Part shown: positions 37,401 through 48,812 of the stretch, piece after piece
How the letters are laid out: every line of letters starts with the position of its first letter
Numbering within the stretch: position 1 is the first letter of the stretch
Origin: Bathymodiolus brooksi
Taxonomy: Eukaryota; Mollusca; Bivalvia; Mytilida; Modiolidae
NCBI GenBank assembly: GCA_963680875.1
Contig: OY804579.1
Location: 13,965,506-14,029,505, forward strand
DNA length: 64,000 nucleotides
Direction: 5' to 3'
The notes under the pieces: generated by a model
Databases searched by the model: none
What the model was told of the DNA's origin: nothing
Seen by the model: the letters and a program-made list of their open reading frames with translations, nothing else
Position numbers and translations under genes: made by a program

Positions 37401-37867
37401 GGCATATATAATTGTAATTTGTACTAAAATTTAGAAATTCGTTCTCAATTTCACTAAAAGGATCGCCAACACAATACAATGAATTTGCAGGAGGAATATA
37501 AACAATACCAAACAGAACATCTTGTTGCAGACGAAATATGTTTTTGTTTATTTTGAACCATATATTCATATTTACCATCTGTTTCAGTAATTGAAATATT
37601 ATCCCCTAATGATTTTCTGAATCCAACGATTATCCCCCCTGACTTTACTCTACGAAACTGAAATCTGTTTTTCATTTTAATAATAAAACCAGGTAAATCT
37701 ATTTCGTCTACATCATCCGTTTTCGTCTCAACAAAACACAAAATATCATAATCATTTACAAGTTCTAAAGATTCAGGGTATTGAATACGTCTTTTTAAAC
37801 CACATACATTGATAGTGAGAATATTTATAACAGTTTTATTGAGTGAACAATGGTTTACAGAGAACAA
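34402..37867 (-). pseudogene. LINE ORF2: endonuclease / reverse transcriptase, frameshifted
   Basis: Read from the right: an APE-type endonuclease starts with ILTINVCGL and DILCFVETKTDD (37.6-37.86 kb). GDFNAR follows near 37.38 kb and SDIHTPL near 37.05 kb. The RT core has NFRPITIIRRFGKL, QGGFRKGYSTTDN, FIDFAKAFDSV and GVRQGENLS (35.7-36.2 kb), then catalytic YADD near 35580. A TYLGL block follows near 35.37 kb, then YGCEIWGF. The C-terminus has a Cys/His-type NLCQYQELGDEFHYILQC near 34.6 kb and ends at TAA 34402-34404. At least three frameshifts (near 37570, 37200 and 35690) and two in-frame stops (35233-35235 and near 34771) break it, so it cannot make a working enzyme. Confidence 0.9.
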
Positions 37868-37918
37868 TTCATTATCGATTTTATTGACAGTACAGTTATT
37901 TTGTCTTCCACGGTTATC

Positions 37919-38881
37919 CTATGCAGGTGGGTCGTCTCTCTCTGGAGTAGAGTTCACCCTCGTACGTTTATTCGGTCTAGTGGTTGATCGACGGGGCTCT
38001 AAATGCGTAGCTTCATCTGGAACTACAAGTACATTATTTACAAAAAGTTTGTCCCTGATAAGCACTACTTTTGACTTCTTCTTCTTTTCCTCTTTCATTA
38101 TAGGATACAGTTTTCGTCTCCTTTCCTCTATCTCTGGTGGGAATTGTTCATTAACCCCGAAATGGGTTCCTCTCAGATTTCTTCCTGCCTTTTTAACTTT
38201 GTCTAAATCTGAATAATACAGAAATCGAGCAATGATGGGACGTGGTGGTTCTGCATTTTTCTTCCCAAAGCGGTGAATATTGCCAAACTCGATTCGTTCG
38301 GGTATTTTCATTTCTTGATAGATGAAATGTCTAAGTTTGTTCTCGCAGTTTTCATCAGCTTGCCCATCCAGCCCTGTGAATATCAAGTTATATTTCATAG
38401 TTCTGCACTGCATGTCAACTAACTTTTCTTTCATTTTTACATTTTCGGTGTCTATGTTTTTTATTTCATCTGCCATACTTGTTCTGATGCTAGCATCCTC
38501 TTTTCTTTCTTTCCTTAGTTTCTCGAAGTCTTTCGATAATTTATCAGTTTTTTCCTTCACATCATCAAACAAATTTCCCGTTCCTTGGGAACTCGCTTCT
38601 AAGTCGGCTACTCTAGAATTTACGTGTACTATATCAGTTTCAGCAGTAATTACTCTTGCAGTTAGTGTATTTAATTTATCATTCATCTGATTCAAAGTCA
38701 CTGTATTTTTTCCAGTGTTCTTCTCAATGGTCGAAAGCCTAGTGTCCATTCTATTTAACAATGTCAAAACGTTATTCAAAACCGATGATACTTCGACTTC
38801 ATCTCCATAGAGAACGCTTCTACTTTCCTTTAATATTTCTGTTGTAGATTTTTGTCCTTTCTTGTCTTATTTATCTCCCAT
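37919..38881 (-). pseudogene. LINE ORF1, nucleic-acid-binding protein with coiled coil
   Basis: The longest open part is 286 codons (37919-38779). The likely original ATG is at 38879-38881, but codon 5 is a TAA stop, so the ORF is damaged at its start. The N-terminal half is a heptad-rich coiled coil (LNRMDTRLSTIEKN to VADLEAS, then KTDKLSKDFEKLRKE). It is followed by an RRM-like region with MKYNLIFTGL and ENCENKLRHFI, and a basic C-terminal domain with RPIIARFLYYSD, GVNEQFPPEIEERRRKLYP and a RRSTTRPNKRTR tail. The order matches L1-type ORF1 proteins that coat LINE RNA. It lies just upstream of ORF2. Confidence 0.85.
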
Positions 38882-39159
38882 TTTGACGCACTCTTCTAGA
38901 CCCTCAATTATAGTAGTGAACTGTAATTGTATGAAAACAGATCGGATCGGAACGAGATCACAGGACTAAATAAGTACTAAAAACGTAAAGTTACTGTCAA
39001 AAAGTGGCCGAAGGAGGGCTCGGAACCCAAAACCAAGTATAAAGAGTATAACATACCGATAGAGAGTCCGATAAATATCCATATTTTCAAATGTTTACAT
39101 AATCCACAGTGAGCGAAATAAATCAAACATCCATCTTGTCATGCGCAAAATCTGTACCC

Positions 39160-39340
39160 CAATAATATCATACACTTAATGAGTACAGCAGAAGTAGAAA
39201 GGGTATTTTCACAGGTCAAATTAGTAAAGTGTAATCACAGAAATCGCATGAAACAAGTCACAATGAACAATATTTTACATGTCAAACTAAATTGCAACAA
39301 ACAATGTTATGAGCATGACTGTGTCAGATACAGTAGTTGA
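39160..39340 (+). pseudogene. hAT transposase C-terminal (dimerisation) fragment
   Basis: The plus strand encodes MSTAEVERVFSQVKLVKCNH followed by RNRMKQVTMNNILHVKLNCN from 39179, ending at TGA 39338-39340. S-T/S-A-x-V-E-R-x-F-S with a following R-N-R and N-x-L-x-V-K pattern is the signature of the hAT dimerisation region. The frame can be followed back to about 39160, where the LINE interrupts it. The rest of the transposase is lost. Confidence 0.85.
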
Positions 39341-39759
39341 CAAGTTTTTTAGAGTTAATGACAGAAAGATAAAATTCTATCTAGGTTGATTTGTTGAATA
39401 AACTGACCTATTTGCTCATGTATAAATAATAAAAGTCAATATTTGATTGTATACTTTATTTGATTTTACAGTGTCCCTAAAACATGCCTTTTTTGAAAAT
39501 CCAACAGCGCACTAAAGTGCCCTTTTTCAGGACCAGCACCCTGCCCTTTTGAAATCCTAGCTGGAACACTGATATGGTTCTTTTTTATTTAATTTTTTTT
39601 AATATAGACTAGTAAAAGGAATATATCGGATGTTTATTATTTGATATAAAAAAATAAAAATAAAAGTGAACCATACAGTTGCAGGCGTATACCTTTTCAC
39701 ACAGGCGTATATATTTACCTGGTTACTACTGCAGGCGTATTTAAGTATGACCGCATGTG

Positions 39760-40045
39760 ACGTATGATCGATAAATTAATGTGTTTTCATATCTATGAAA
39801 AACATATTAAATATATATATTTCAGGTTCTAAACTATCAATTTTCTATATAGATTTTCATCTTAATCAATAAATCTTCAATTAAATAAAGTTATTTCACT
39901 TCCTTTTGAGAACTATTTGTTCGCGAATTTTTGTCGGCAAAACAAATCTGGTATTTTACTACGCCAAATAGTGAGGATTCCGTTGCATTAAAAAATGCAT
40001 TTTTACGAGTTAAGATTATTTTATAGGACATCGTGGATTGCAGGA
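39760..40045. other. Non-coding, nothing recognised
   Basis: AT-rich spacer between the nested elements and the 150-bp palindrome. Confidence 0.4.
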
Positions 40046-40048
40046 TAA

Positions 40049-40198
40049 ATACAATATTGGTCTGTTGACGGTAAATATAGAATTTATTTGACTCGGCGCG
40101 AAACGGGGAGAAAGACTCGCTAAAAGCTCGTCTTTCACCCCGTTTCTCAGCCTCGTCAAATAAATTCTATATTTACCGTCAACAGACCAATATTGTAT
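40049..40198. repeat. Near-perfect 150-bp palindrome
   Basis: The left arm begins ACAATATTGGTCTGTTGACG and continues through TAGAATTTATTTGACTCGGC and GAAACGGGG. The right arm is its complement, ending CCGTCAACAGACCAATATTG. The stem is about 65 bp with a GCTAAAAGCTC-like centre. It looks like a foldback MITE. The 80-codon minus-strand frame across it is a by-product. Confidence 0.9.
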
Positions 40199-41900
40199 AT
40201 ATATGTATCCAGTATAAAGTGGAAGATGGATACACACACTAGTATCAATCCACTCCAAAATGTTGGTTTTGACATTAGAAAGGTAATCTTGAATTCAGCA
40301 TAGAATACAAATTTAAACATTTTTGTGCAATGAATTTTTGTTCTGGTTGTATTTATTAGCTTTGTAACAAATCTTCAACCATTGAATATGTTAAAATAAT
40401 ACTAAAATATATCTTATGTTGTATTTTCCCTATTTGTCTTTGTTAGCGAGCTGCTCAATATAATGTTTTCTTCCGGATTTTGTCCGAACTCGTTTTTGGC
40501 CTTAGATATACAATAACAAAAAACATGTCGTCTGACAGATTCGCTTCGGTTCATATAATATTTTGTGGTGACATCCTGGTCCATAAACTGCCATATGGCC
40601 CTTAGTGCCATGAACTATTTGTTAAATATTGTACATGCTGGAAAAATAGTCCTTCAATTATTCCAAGTATGTTAATTTCAATATTAGATTCTAGGTCTAT
40701 ATTTTTTTCTCGTTCAGCCAATATATGATGGATGCGCCCCACTCCCAGCTGTTGTGTTTCACAACATGTTGTCTGATGTTTCCTTTTTTGATAAACAAAA
40801 TCTACATTGATTTATCGACTGCTTTGAAATTTTATTAGCTTCTTATTTTTGTATATAATTCTGTTTATAAACGTTAAATGAAAAGATTTTCATTTCAACA
40901 AAAGTAATAGTATTTACTTGAAAGAATTAGAGCCATTCAACCTCTTATACGTAGTGATGAGTTGACCCAATTATACTGTCAGACTGTCATGACGCAATAA
41001 TACTGGCAGATTGTCATGACGCAATACTACTGACAGACTGTCATCTTAAATATATACGTGCATTGTCGGAAAATATCAAATTTATTTGTACGAGCTTTAT
41101 AAACAAATTTAAAAAGCGAGCTTTTCTAGTCTGTTTCGTAGCGAGTGCATATTAATTTGATATTTAACGACAGTGTACGTATATTGTGCTTATCCAGCAA
41201 TATCAAATAGTCCAAAATACCTGCCAAAATGTCTGAAAATAACTGAAACAGGCGTCGTTTTATTCGTTTGCAATTAATGTCGCTCTACATGAATCAGGTA
41301 ACAGATATGCTTTATTACGTCCATAGCCGAATAACACTGAAGTTTATTTGACCCCTTGTATTAGTACTCAAAATCAAACCGATACAGGATAAAACGTCAC
41401 TACACATGTCATAGCTGACATAGCAATACTGTGGAGTTGTTCTTGTAAAAAGAAATAATGACAGTCTATCATCCAAAAACGTCAATATACACCCTACTTC
41501 CTACTATTAGCTAAGCAATGGTGATTATGTTGTTATCTGCATCTGAAGGAATTTTGCCCCAATGACATATTTGACATTCTCCCAGAAAATCATGCATTTT
41601 GAATATGACAACCGTGTTATCTTCATGTAGAAAACATATTTAGATAAGAACATAATGGTGTTTTAGCAGAAAAATTTGAAGAACATTTTGAGTTTTAAAG
41701 ATTATTTTCAGTTTTTCATGTGTTTTTTAAGAAACGGATTAATATAAGTGTTACGCTTGTTTCTGAATCCTATGTTTTATTGTATTATGGAATTTTTTTT
41801 GTATGTTATTTATCAATAAAATATGTTTAAATCAAGAACATTTCCGAAATAGAATCTAAATCACAGTTTTAGAGATTTTGTCTCTTTCTATGATTTTGAT
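40199..41900. other. Non-coding with small repeats
   Basis: Around 40965-41045 there are three imperfect copies of TACTGACAGACTGTCATGAC with GCAATA. An imperfect inverted pair lies at 41056-41090 and 41153-41183, and its left arm with the following GTACGAGCTTTATAAAC resembles 32348-32395. Nothing else is recognised. Confidence 0.5.
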
Positions 41901-41906
41901 GTTTGA

Positions 41907-42342
41907 TTTTAGAATTGTTTCGACAGTGTGGTATTTTAGAATTGTTTCGACAGTGTGGTATTTTAGAATTGTTTCGACAGTGTGGTATTTTAGAATTGTT
42001 TCGACAATGTGGTATTTTAGAATTGTTTCGACAGTGTGGTATTTTAGAATTGTTTCGACAGTGTGGTATTTTAGAATTGTTCCGACAGTGTGGTATTTTA
42101 GAATTGTTTCGACAGTGTGGTATTTTAGAATTGTTTCGACAGTGTGGTATTTTAGAATTGTTTCGACAGTGTGGTATTTTAGAATTGTTTCGACAGTGTG
42201 GTATTTTAGAATTGTTCCGACAGTGTGGTATTTTAGAATTGTTTCGACAGTGTGGTATTTTAGAATTGTTCCAACAGTTTGGTATTTTAGAATTGTTTCG
42301 ACAGTGTGGTATTTTAGAATTGTTTCGACAGTGTGGTATTTT
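41907..42342. repeat. 27-bp minisatellite, 16 copies
   Basis: The unit is TTTTAGAATTGTTTCGACAG plus TGTGGTA, very uniform apart from TTTCGAC/TTCCGAC/TTCCAAC variants. Since 27 is a multiple of three and lacks stops in several frames, three long overlapping frames appear on both strands (nonapeptides such as WYFRIVSTV). I do not regard them as genes. Confidence 0.97.
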
Positions 42343-42599
42343 CATTTTTATTTTCATTTTATTACATTGATATTCACTATGTCAAAACAGTATTTTTCGG
42401 TAAATCATGCTAATATACTTTACATTTCCAAGATATCCTGTTTACAATATACAAACATGATTCAAGACACATAAAGATAGTTCTTAATGGGGAAATTTAC
42501 AAAGGCAAAACAAATGATCTTCGGCATGATATTCATTAATAAAACGTAATGCTCATTATTTCATCAAATGTTGACAGAGGAAAATCAGAATTTAAGAAA

Positions 42600-43469
42600 G
42601 AGATAGATTAAAAAGCACGATAATTACTTATGACGGAACAGGTTAAAAACGGGATTAATTCTTACTTGTGTGTAAAAAGTAAAAAACACGACACTGATAT
42701 ACATGATGAAACAGGAAAAACAGCACACTGAATTATGACAGAGCAGGGAATACACAACACTGACATATAACGGAACCCTTAAAGACGACACACTGACATA
42801 AGAATAGTTTGAAGATACCAAAGTGGTAATCAGAATCCGTATATCGAAGAAGAACAGACAAAACAATGGCCAAAAGAAAAAGTACAAAAGGACAAACAAC
42901 GATCTACAAAACATACACATAAAACTAAAGATCTAGTAACACGAACCCCACTAAAAACCGGGGTTGAACTCAGGTGCTCCGGAAGGGTAAGGAGTTCCTG
43001 TTCCACTAGTGGTACCCGTCGCGTTAATCTAGTTACAAACCCGATGATAAGTCGTGAATGAGGAAAGGACCGGACGGAACTGGTAAAACATTTCACTGAC
43101 TTAAAACGAAACAGGTGAATACATGTCACATGATACTGACTTATGACGGAAATAGTAAATACATCTTATTAATAACAGAACAAGTAAAACAACACGATAC
43201 TGATTTATGCCAGAACCGGTAACACATTTCACTTATGAGGGAACAGATCACAAACATCACACTGGGTTATGACGAACCGGTAAAGCTCTTAACTTATCAT
43301 TGAACAAGTAAAAAACATGATACTGACTTATGACTGAACAAGTAAAAACATGACACTGGGTTATGACAAACCGGTGAAACTCTTAACTTATCACTTAACA
43401 AGTAAAACATGATACTGACTTATGACGACACCGGTGAAATACTACACTTTTCACGGAATAAGTAAACAC
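42600..43469. repeat. Degenerate flank of the 33-bp array, interrupted by E1
   Basis: Loose copies of GAACAGGTAAAAnACnACACTGACTTATGAC recur every 33-45 bp at 42600-42790 and again at 43076-43469, separated by the E1 insertion. They are diverged relatives of the array that follows. Confidence 0.75.
42798..43068 (-). mobile_element. Dispersed repeat E1, minus-strand copy inside a minisatellite
   Basis: In complement it shows the full hallmark order from AACGCGACGGGTACCACTAG through CTTCCGGAGCACCTGAG to CACTTTGGTATCTTCAAAC. The flanking sequence on both sides is the degenerate 33-bp repeat. Confidence 0.8.
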
Positions 43470-46185
43470 ACCACATTGACATATAACGACACCGGTGAAA
43501 ACACCACACTGACTTATAGCGAAACCGGTGAAAACACCACACTGACTTATAGCGACACCGGTGAAAACACCACACTGACTTATAACGACACCGATGAAAA
43601 CACCACACTGACTTATAATGACACCGATGAAAACACCACACTGACTTATAACAACACCGATGAAAACACCACACTGACTTATAACGACACCGATGAAAAC
43701 ACCACACTGACTTATAACGACACCGATGAAAACACCACACTGACTTATAACGACAGCGGTAAAAAAAAACCACTGACTTATAGCGACACTGGTGAAAACA
43801 CCACACTGACTTATAGCGACACTGGTGAAAACACCACACTGACTTATAGCGACACCGGTGAAAACACCACACTGACTTATAACGACACCGATGAAAACAC
43901 CACACTGACTTATAACGACACCGATGAAAACACTACACTGACTTATAACGACACCGATGAAAACACCACACTGACTTATAACAACACCGATGAAAACACC
44001 ACACTGACCTATAACGACACCGATGAAAACACCACACTGACTTATATCGACACCGATGAAAACACCACACTAACTTATAGCGACACCGGTGAAAACACCA
44101 CACTGACTTATAGCGACACTGGTGAAAACACCACACTGACTTATAGCGACACTGGTGAAAACACCACACTGACTTATAACGACACCGATGAAAACACCAC
44201 ACTGACTTATAACGACACCGATGAAAACACCACACTGACTTATAACAACACCGTTGAAAACACCACACTGACTTATAACGACACCGATGAAAACACCACA
44301 CTGACTTATAACGGCACCGATGAAAACACCACACTGACTTATAACGACACCGGTGAAAACACCACACTGACTTATAGCGACACTGGTGAAAACACCACAC
44401 TGACTTATAGCGACACTGGTGAAAACACCACACTGACTTATAGCGACACTGGTGAAAACACCACACTGACTTATAACGACACCGGTGAAAACACCACACT
44501 GACATATAACGACACCGGTGAAAACACCACACTGACTTATAACGACACCGGTGAAAACACCACACTGAATTATAGCGACACCGGTGAAAACACCACACTG
44601 ACTTATAGCGACACCGATGAAAACACCACACTGACTTATAGCGACACCGGTGAAAACACCACACTGACTTAAGCGACACCGGTGAAAACATCACACTGAC
44701 ATAACGACACCGGTGAAAACACGATACTGACTTATAGCGACACCTGTCAAAACACCACACTGACTTATAACGACACCGGTGAAAACACCACACTGACTTA
44801 TAGCAACACTGGTGAAAACACCACACTGACTTATAACAACACCTGTGAAAACACTACACTGACCTATAGCGACACCGGTGAAAACACCACACTGACTTAT
44901 AGCGACACCGGTGAAAACACCACACTGACTTTATAGCGACACCGGTGAAAACACCACACTGACTTATAGCGACACCGGTGAAAACACCTCACTGACTTAT
45001 AGCGACTTCGGTGAAAACATCACACTGACATAACGACACCGGTGAAAACACGATACTGACTTATAGCGATACCTGTGAAAACACGATACTGACTTATAGC
45101 GATACCTGTGAAAACACCACACTGTCTTATAACGACAGCGATGAAAACACCACACTGACTTAAAGCGACACTGGTGAAAACACCACACTGACTTATAACA
45201 ACACCTGTGAAAACACCACACTGACTTATAACAACACCTGTGAAAACACCACACCGACTTATAACGACACCGGTGAAAACACCACACTGACTTATAAAGA
45301 CACCGGTGAAAACACCACCCTGACTTATAGCGACACCGGTGAAAACACCACACTGACTTATAACAACACCGGTGAAAACAGGACACTGACTTATAGCAAC
45401 ACCGGTGAAAACACCACACTAACTTATAACTACACCTGTGAACACACCAGACTTATAACGACACCGGTGAAAACACCACACTGACTTATAGCGACACCGG
45501 TGAAAACACCACACTGACTTATAACAACACCGGTGAAAACACGACACTGACTTATAGCGACACCGGTGAAAACACGACACTGACTTATAACAACACCAGT
45601 GAAAACAACACACTGACTTATAACGGCACCGATGAAAACACCACACTGACTTATAACGACACTGGTGAAAACACCACACTGACTTATAGCGACACTGGTG
45701 AAAACACCACACTGACTTATAGCGACACTGGTGAAAACACCACACTGACTTATAACGACACCGATGAAAACACCACACTGACTTATAACGACACCGATGA
45801 AAACACCACACTGACTTATAACAACACCGATGAAAACACCACACTGACCTATAACGACACCGATAAAAACACCACACTGACTTATAACGGCACCGATGAA
45901 AACACCACACTGACTTATAACGACACCGGTGAAAACACCACACTGACTTATAGCGACACTGGTGAAAACACCACACTGACTTATAGCGACACTGGTGAAA
46001 ACACCACACTGACTTATAGCGACACTGGTGAAAACACCACACTGACTTATAACGACACCTGTGAAAACACCACACTGACATATAACGACACCGGTGAAAA
46101 CACCACACTGACTTATAACGACACCGGTGAAAACACCACACTGAATTATAGCGACACCGGTGAAAACACCACACTGACTTATAGC
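43470..46185. repeat. 33-bp minisatellite, about 82 copies
   Basis: The unit is ACACCGGTGAAAACACCACA plus CTGACTTATAGCG. Subtypes alternate at CCGGTG/CCGATG/CTGGTG and TAGCG/TAACG/TAACA. A 33-bp unit without stops keeps frames open on both strands (416 codons at 43422-44672 on the plus strand, 297 and about 250 codons on the minus strand). The plus-strand product would be an 11-residue repeat, DTGENTTLTYS. Openness on both strands argues that the frames are incidental. Confidence 0.97.
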
Positions 46186-47360
46186 TGAATGATGGAGCAG
46201 ATAAATCACCACGATGACTAATGATGGAACAGGTAAATCACCACACTGATTAATGGTAGAGCAGGTAAATCACTACACTGACTAATGGTGGAGCAGGTAA
46301 ATCACCACGCTGACTAATGATGGAGCAGGTAAATCACCATGCTGACTAATAGTGGAGCAGGTAAATGACCATGCTAACTAATGGTGGAGCAGGTAAATCA
46401 CCACTCTGACTAATGGTGGAGCAGGTAAAACACCACACTGACTAATGGTGGAGCAGGTAAATCAACACGCTGACTAATGGTGGAGCAGGTAAAACACCAC
46501 ACTGACTAATGGTGGAGCAGGTAAATCACCACACTGACTAATGGTGGAACAGGTAAATCACCACACTGACTAATGGTGGAGCAGGTAAAACACCAACGTG
46601 ACTAATGGTGGAGCAGGTAAAACACCACGCTGGCTAATGGTGGAGCAGCTAAAACATCACACTGAATAATGGTGGAGCAGGTAAATCACCACACTGAATA
46701 ATGGTGGAGCAGGTAAATTACCACACTGACTAATGGTGGAGCAGGTAAATCACCACGCAGATTAATGGTGGAGCAGGTAAATCACCACACTGACTAATGG
46801 TGGAGCAGGTAAATCACCACGCTGAATAATGGTGGAGCAGGTAAATCACCACGCTGACTAATGGTGGCGCAGGTAAAACACCACACTGACTGACTAATGG
46901 TGGAGCAGGTAAAACACCATACTGACTAATGGTGGAGCAGGTAAATCACCACGCTGAATAATGGTGGAGCAGGTAAATCACCACGCAGATTAATGGTGGA
47001 GCAGGTAAAACACCACGCTGACTAATGGTGGAGCAGGTAAAACACTACACTGACTAATGGTGGCACAGGTAAATCACCACACTGAATAATGGTGGAGCAG
47101 GTAAAACACCAACGTGACTAATGGTGGAACAGGTAAAACACCACGCTGACTAATGGTGGAGCAGGTAAATCACCACGCTGACTAATTGTGGAGCAAGTAA
47201 AACACCACATTGACTAATGGTGGAGCAGGTAAATCACTACACTGACTAATGGTGGAACAGGTAAATCACCACACTGAATAATGGTGGAGCAGGTAAAACA
47301 CCAACGTGACTAATGGTGGAACAGGTAAAACACCACGCTGACTAATGGTGGAGCAGGTAA
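46186..47360. repeat. 32-bp minisatellite, about 36 copies, related to the 33-bp array
   Basis: The unit is ACTAATGGTGGAGCAGGTAA plus ATCACCACACTG. It aligns with the 33-bp unit (ACTTATnnCGAnACCGGTGAAAACACCACACTG) over its whole length with one gap. Being 32 bp, it contains no long open frame. Confidence 0.95.
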
Positions 47361-48600
47361 TTTACATACCACTCTACTATTGCTTAGAAGTAAACTATAC
47401 AGTAGCATTTTAATGTAAATGAATGAATGAATGACTTGTTAATTATTTTGAAGTAAAACAATGAAAAATGTGAAACAAATGGCTTAGATGGTACATTATA
47501 TCCACGAAAGTAATTACTGCCTTTTTCAAATTAAATGGATACACCACTCCAGGGAAATATTCATTTTAATATGAGCTTTTAGTTAAATGTGAATGGCTCC
47601 GAGATTTAATGGTTTAACTAGATTTAAGTTTTAATTGCTTTTCTTATGGAAAGTGCTGTTTAATGTTGTCGATTCTAATTAAGTTTAGTTAAATGATCGG
47701 TAAGCTGGGAAAACATGATTTTCTTCAATGCATTCTTAGAAATGGCAGATGCTATTATATTTGTAGAATAACGTGACTATTATGTTGTAATTGTTAAGTG
47801 GGGGTTGATTGTGTGGAAGAAATTAAAATAAAATTCTTAAAATTATCTACTGATATGTAGCAGAAGATGCAAGAGGAATTTTTTTAATTTCTTTTCTTTT
47901 TTTTTCCTTTTTTTTTTTTTTTTCCTTTTTCTTACAAAAAATACAATATCGGTAAATTATAGCATTAATTAACGACCGACGCTGATTTTAATGTCATCTG
48001 AAATCTTCGAATATGTCATTAGAATTGAATTAAACTACGAACATAATTGGAACTGCCAAATCACCTCTTAAATGTGTAGATCGACCAACCACATATACTG
48101 GATCAAAAACAGCATTTGCATTAAATAGATTGAAGACAGAAATAGCTAATTGTTGGGATGAGGATCATCTTGTTGATAAAAAATAATATTTCAAGCTCTC
48201 AGCCAAACCCTACCCCGTTATGTATGTGATGAACTCGATAAACGTATTCATTTTTACGTTTTGCCTGTTTTCTTTTAACATTGTTCCGCCATTATAATAA
48301 CAGATTAATATTGAAATGTTCTATTTGATGAGTAAAACAAAAAGTACACTGTTGGGAATCATTATCACTAAATAAATTTAATATATGATTGATATGTATA
48401 ATTCATATGCTGGTCGTTTTGTTAGATTGGTATTAAGATTAATAAGTTATTTATACTCCAGAGAAAACAGCCATTTCTAATCTCCATCTTTTACAACTGA
48501 TTTCATTATCTTTTTAATGATCATATAATTTATTGTCATCTTTATTACGTGGTGCACTTCACTGTCATTGTAAATTGAAAGTTAACGAGCATGGTTACAT
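47361..48600. other. Non-coding; T-rich tract 47880-47933
   Basis: AT-rich sequence with a pyrimidine (T/C) tract. No gene or element recognised. Confidence 0.4.
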
Positions 48601-48615
48601 TTGAAATTATTACGT

Positions 48616-48812
48616 AAATATATATGGTTCCAATTACGTCAATCTACATGTTACCAGTTACGTCATTGTGAATATTTCCTTTCCTGTTTTCTAATGACTT
48701 TGCTTCAATATCTACGATTCCAATTTTCCAATGACGTCAATATGTATGATTCCAATTTTCCAATGACGTCAATATGTATGATTCCAATTTTCCAATGACG
48801 TCAATATGTATC
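48616..48812. repeat. 32-bp repeat with perfect CRE octamers
   Basis: Three near-identical 32-bp units (48717-48812) each contain CCAATTTTCCAATGACGTCA. Perfect TGACGTCA octamers lie at 48732-48739, 48764-48771 and 48796-48803. Weaker relatives with TTACGTCA lie upstream to 48616. TGACGTCA is the cAMP-response element bound by CREB/ATF factors; whether it is used here is unknown. Confidence 0.85.

Larger units (their letters stand above)
34239..39159 (-). mobile_element. Near full-length, decayed LINE inserted in the hAT element
   Basis: Minus-strand non-LTR retrotransposon with 5'UTR, ORF1 and ORF2 (endonuclease, reverse transcriptase, C-terminal Cys/His segment). The 3' end is a microsatellite tail, in complement CTTGAAATCTTGAAATCTTG (34239-34262). 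The 5' boundary is placed where the hAT coding remnant resumes, near 39160, and is approximate. The clade is not assigned. The two-ORF layout with a coiled-coil ORF1 and APE-type endonuclease fits several LINE groups. Confidence 0.9.
33427..39576 (+). mobile_element. hAT-like DNA transposon remnant with 5-bp target duplication
   Basis: The ends are perfect 16-bp inverted repeats, CAGTGTTCCAGCTAGG (33432-33447) and its complement (39556-39571). They are flanked by ATATG direct repeats (33427-33431 and 39572-39576). Subterminal GCCCTTTTTCA motifs recur at both ends. A transposase C-terminal fragment lies inside the right end. CAGTG-type ends and the transposase fragment support hAT; the usual hAT target duplication is 8 bp. 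Without the inserted LINE the element is only about 1.2 kb, so most of the transposase gene is deleted. Confidence 0.85.
33349..39750. repeat. Palindromic repeat split by a hAT-like transposon
   Basis: The left arm (33349-33431, continuing at 39577) contains ACTTAAATACGCCTGTAGTA, GTAACCAGGTAAATATATAC and GCAACTATATGGTTC once the insertion is ignored. The right arm (39667-39750) is its near-perfect complement, including AGGTAAATATATACGCCTGT in complement. The original element was a hairpin of about 250 bp with about 85-bp arms. Confidence 0.85.

Noticed and set aside
41869..42474. Three overlapping long frames in the 27-bp array
   Set aside because: All arise from one uniform repeat with a multiple-of-three period.
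43422..44672. 416-codon open frame of DTGENTTLTYS repeats with a sequon in each repeat, as a mucin-like protein
   Set aside because: The 33-bp unit has no stop in several frames, so long frames are open on both strands. There is no signal peptide, and the frame lies in a receptor intron.
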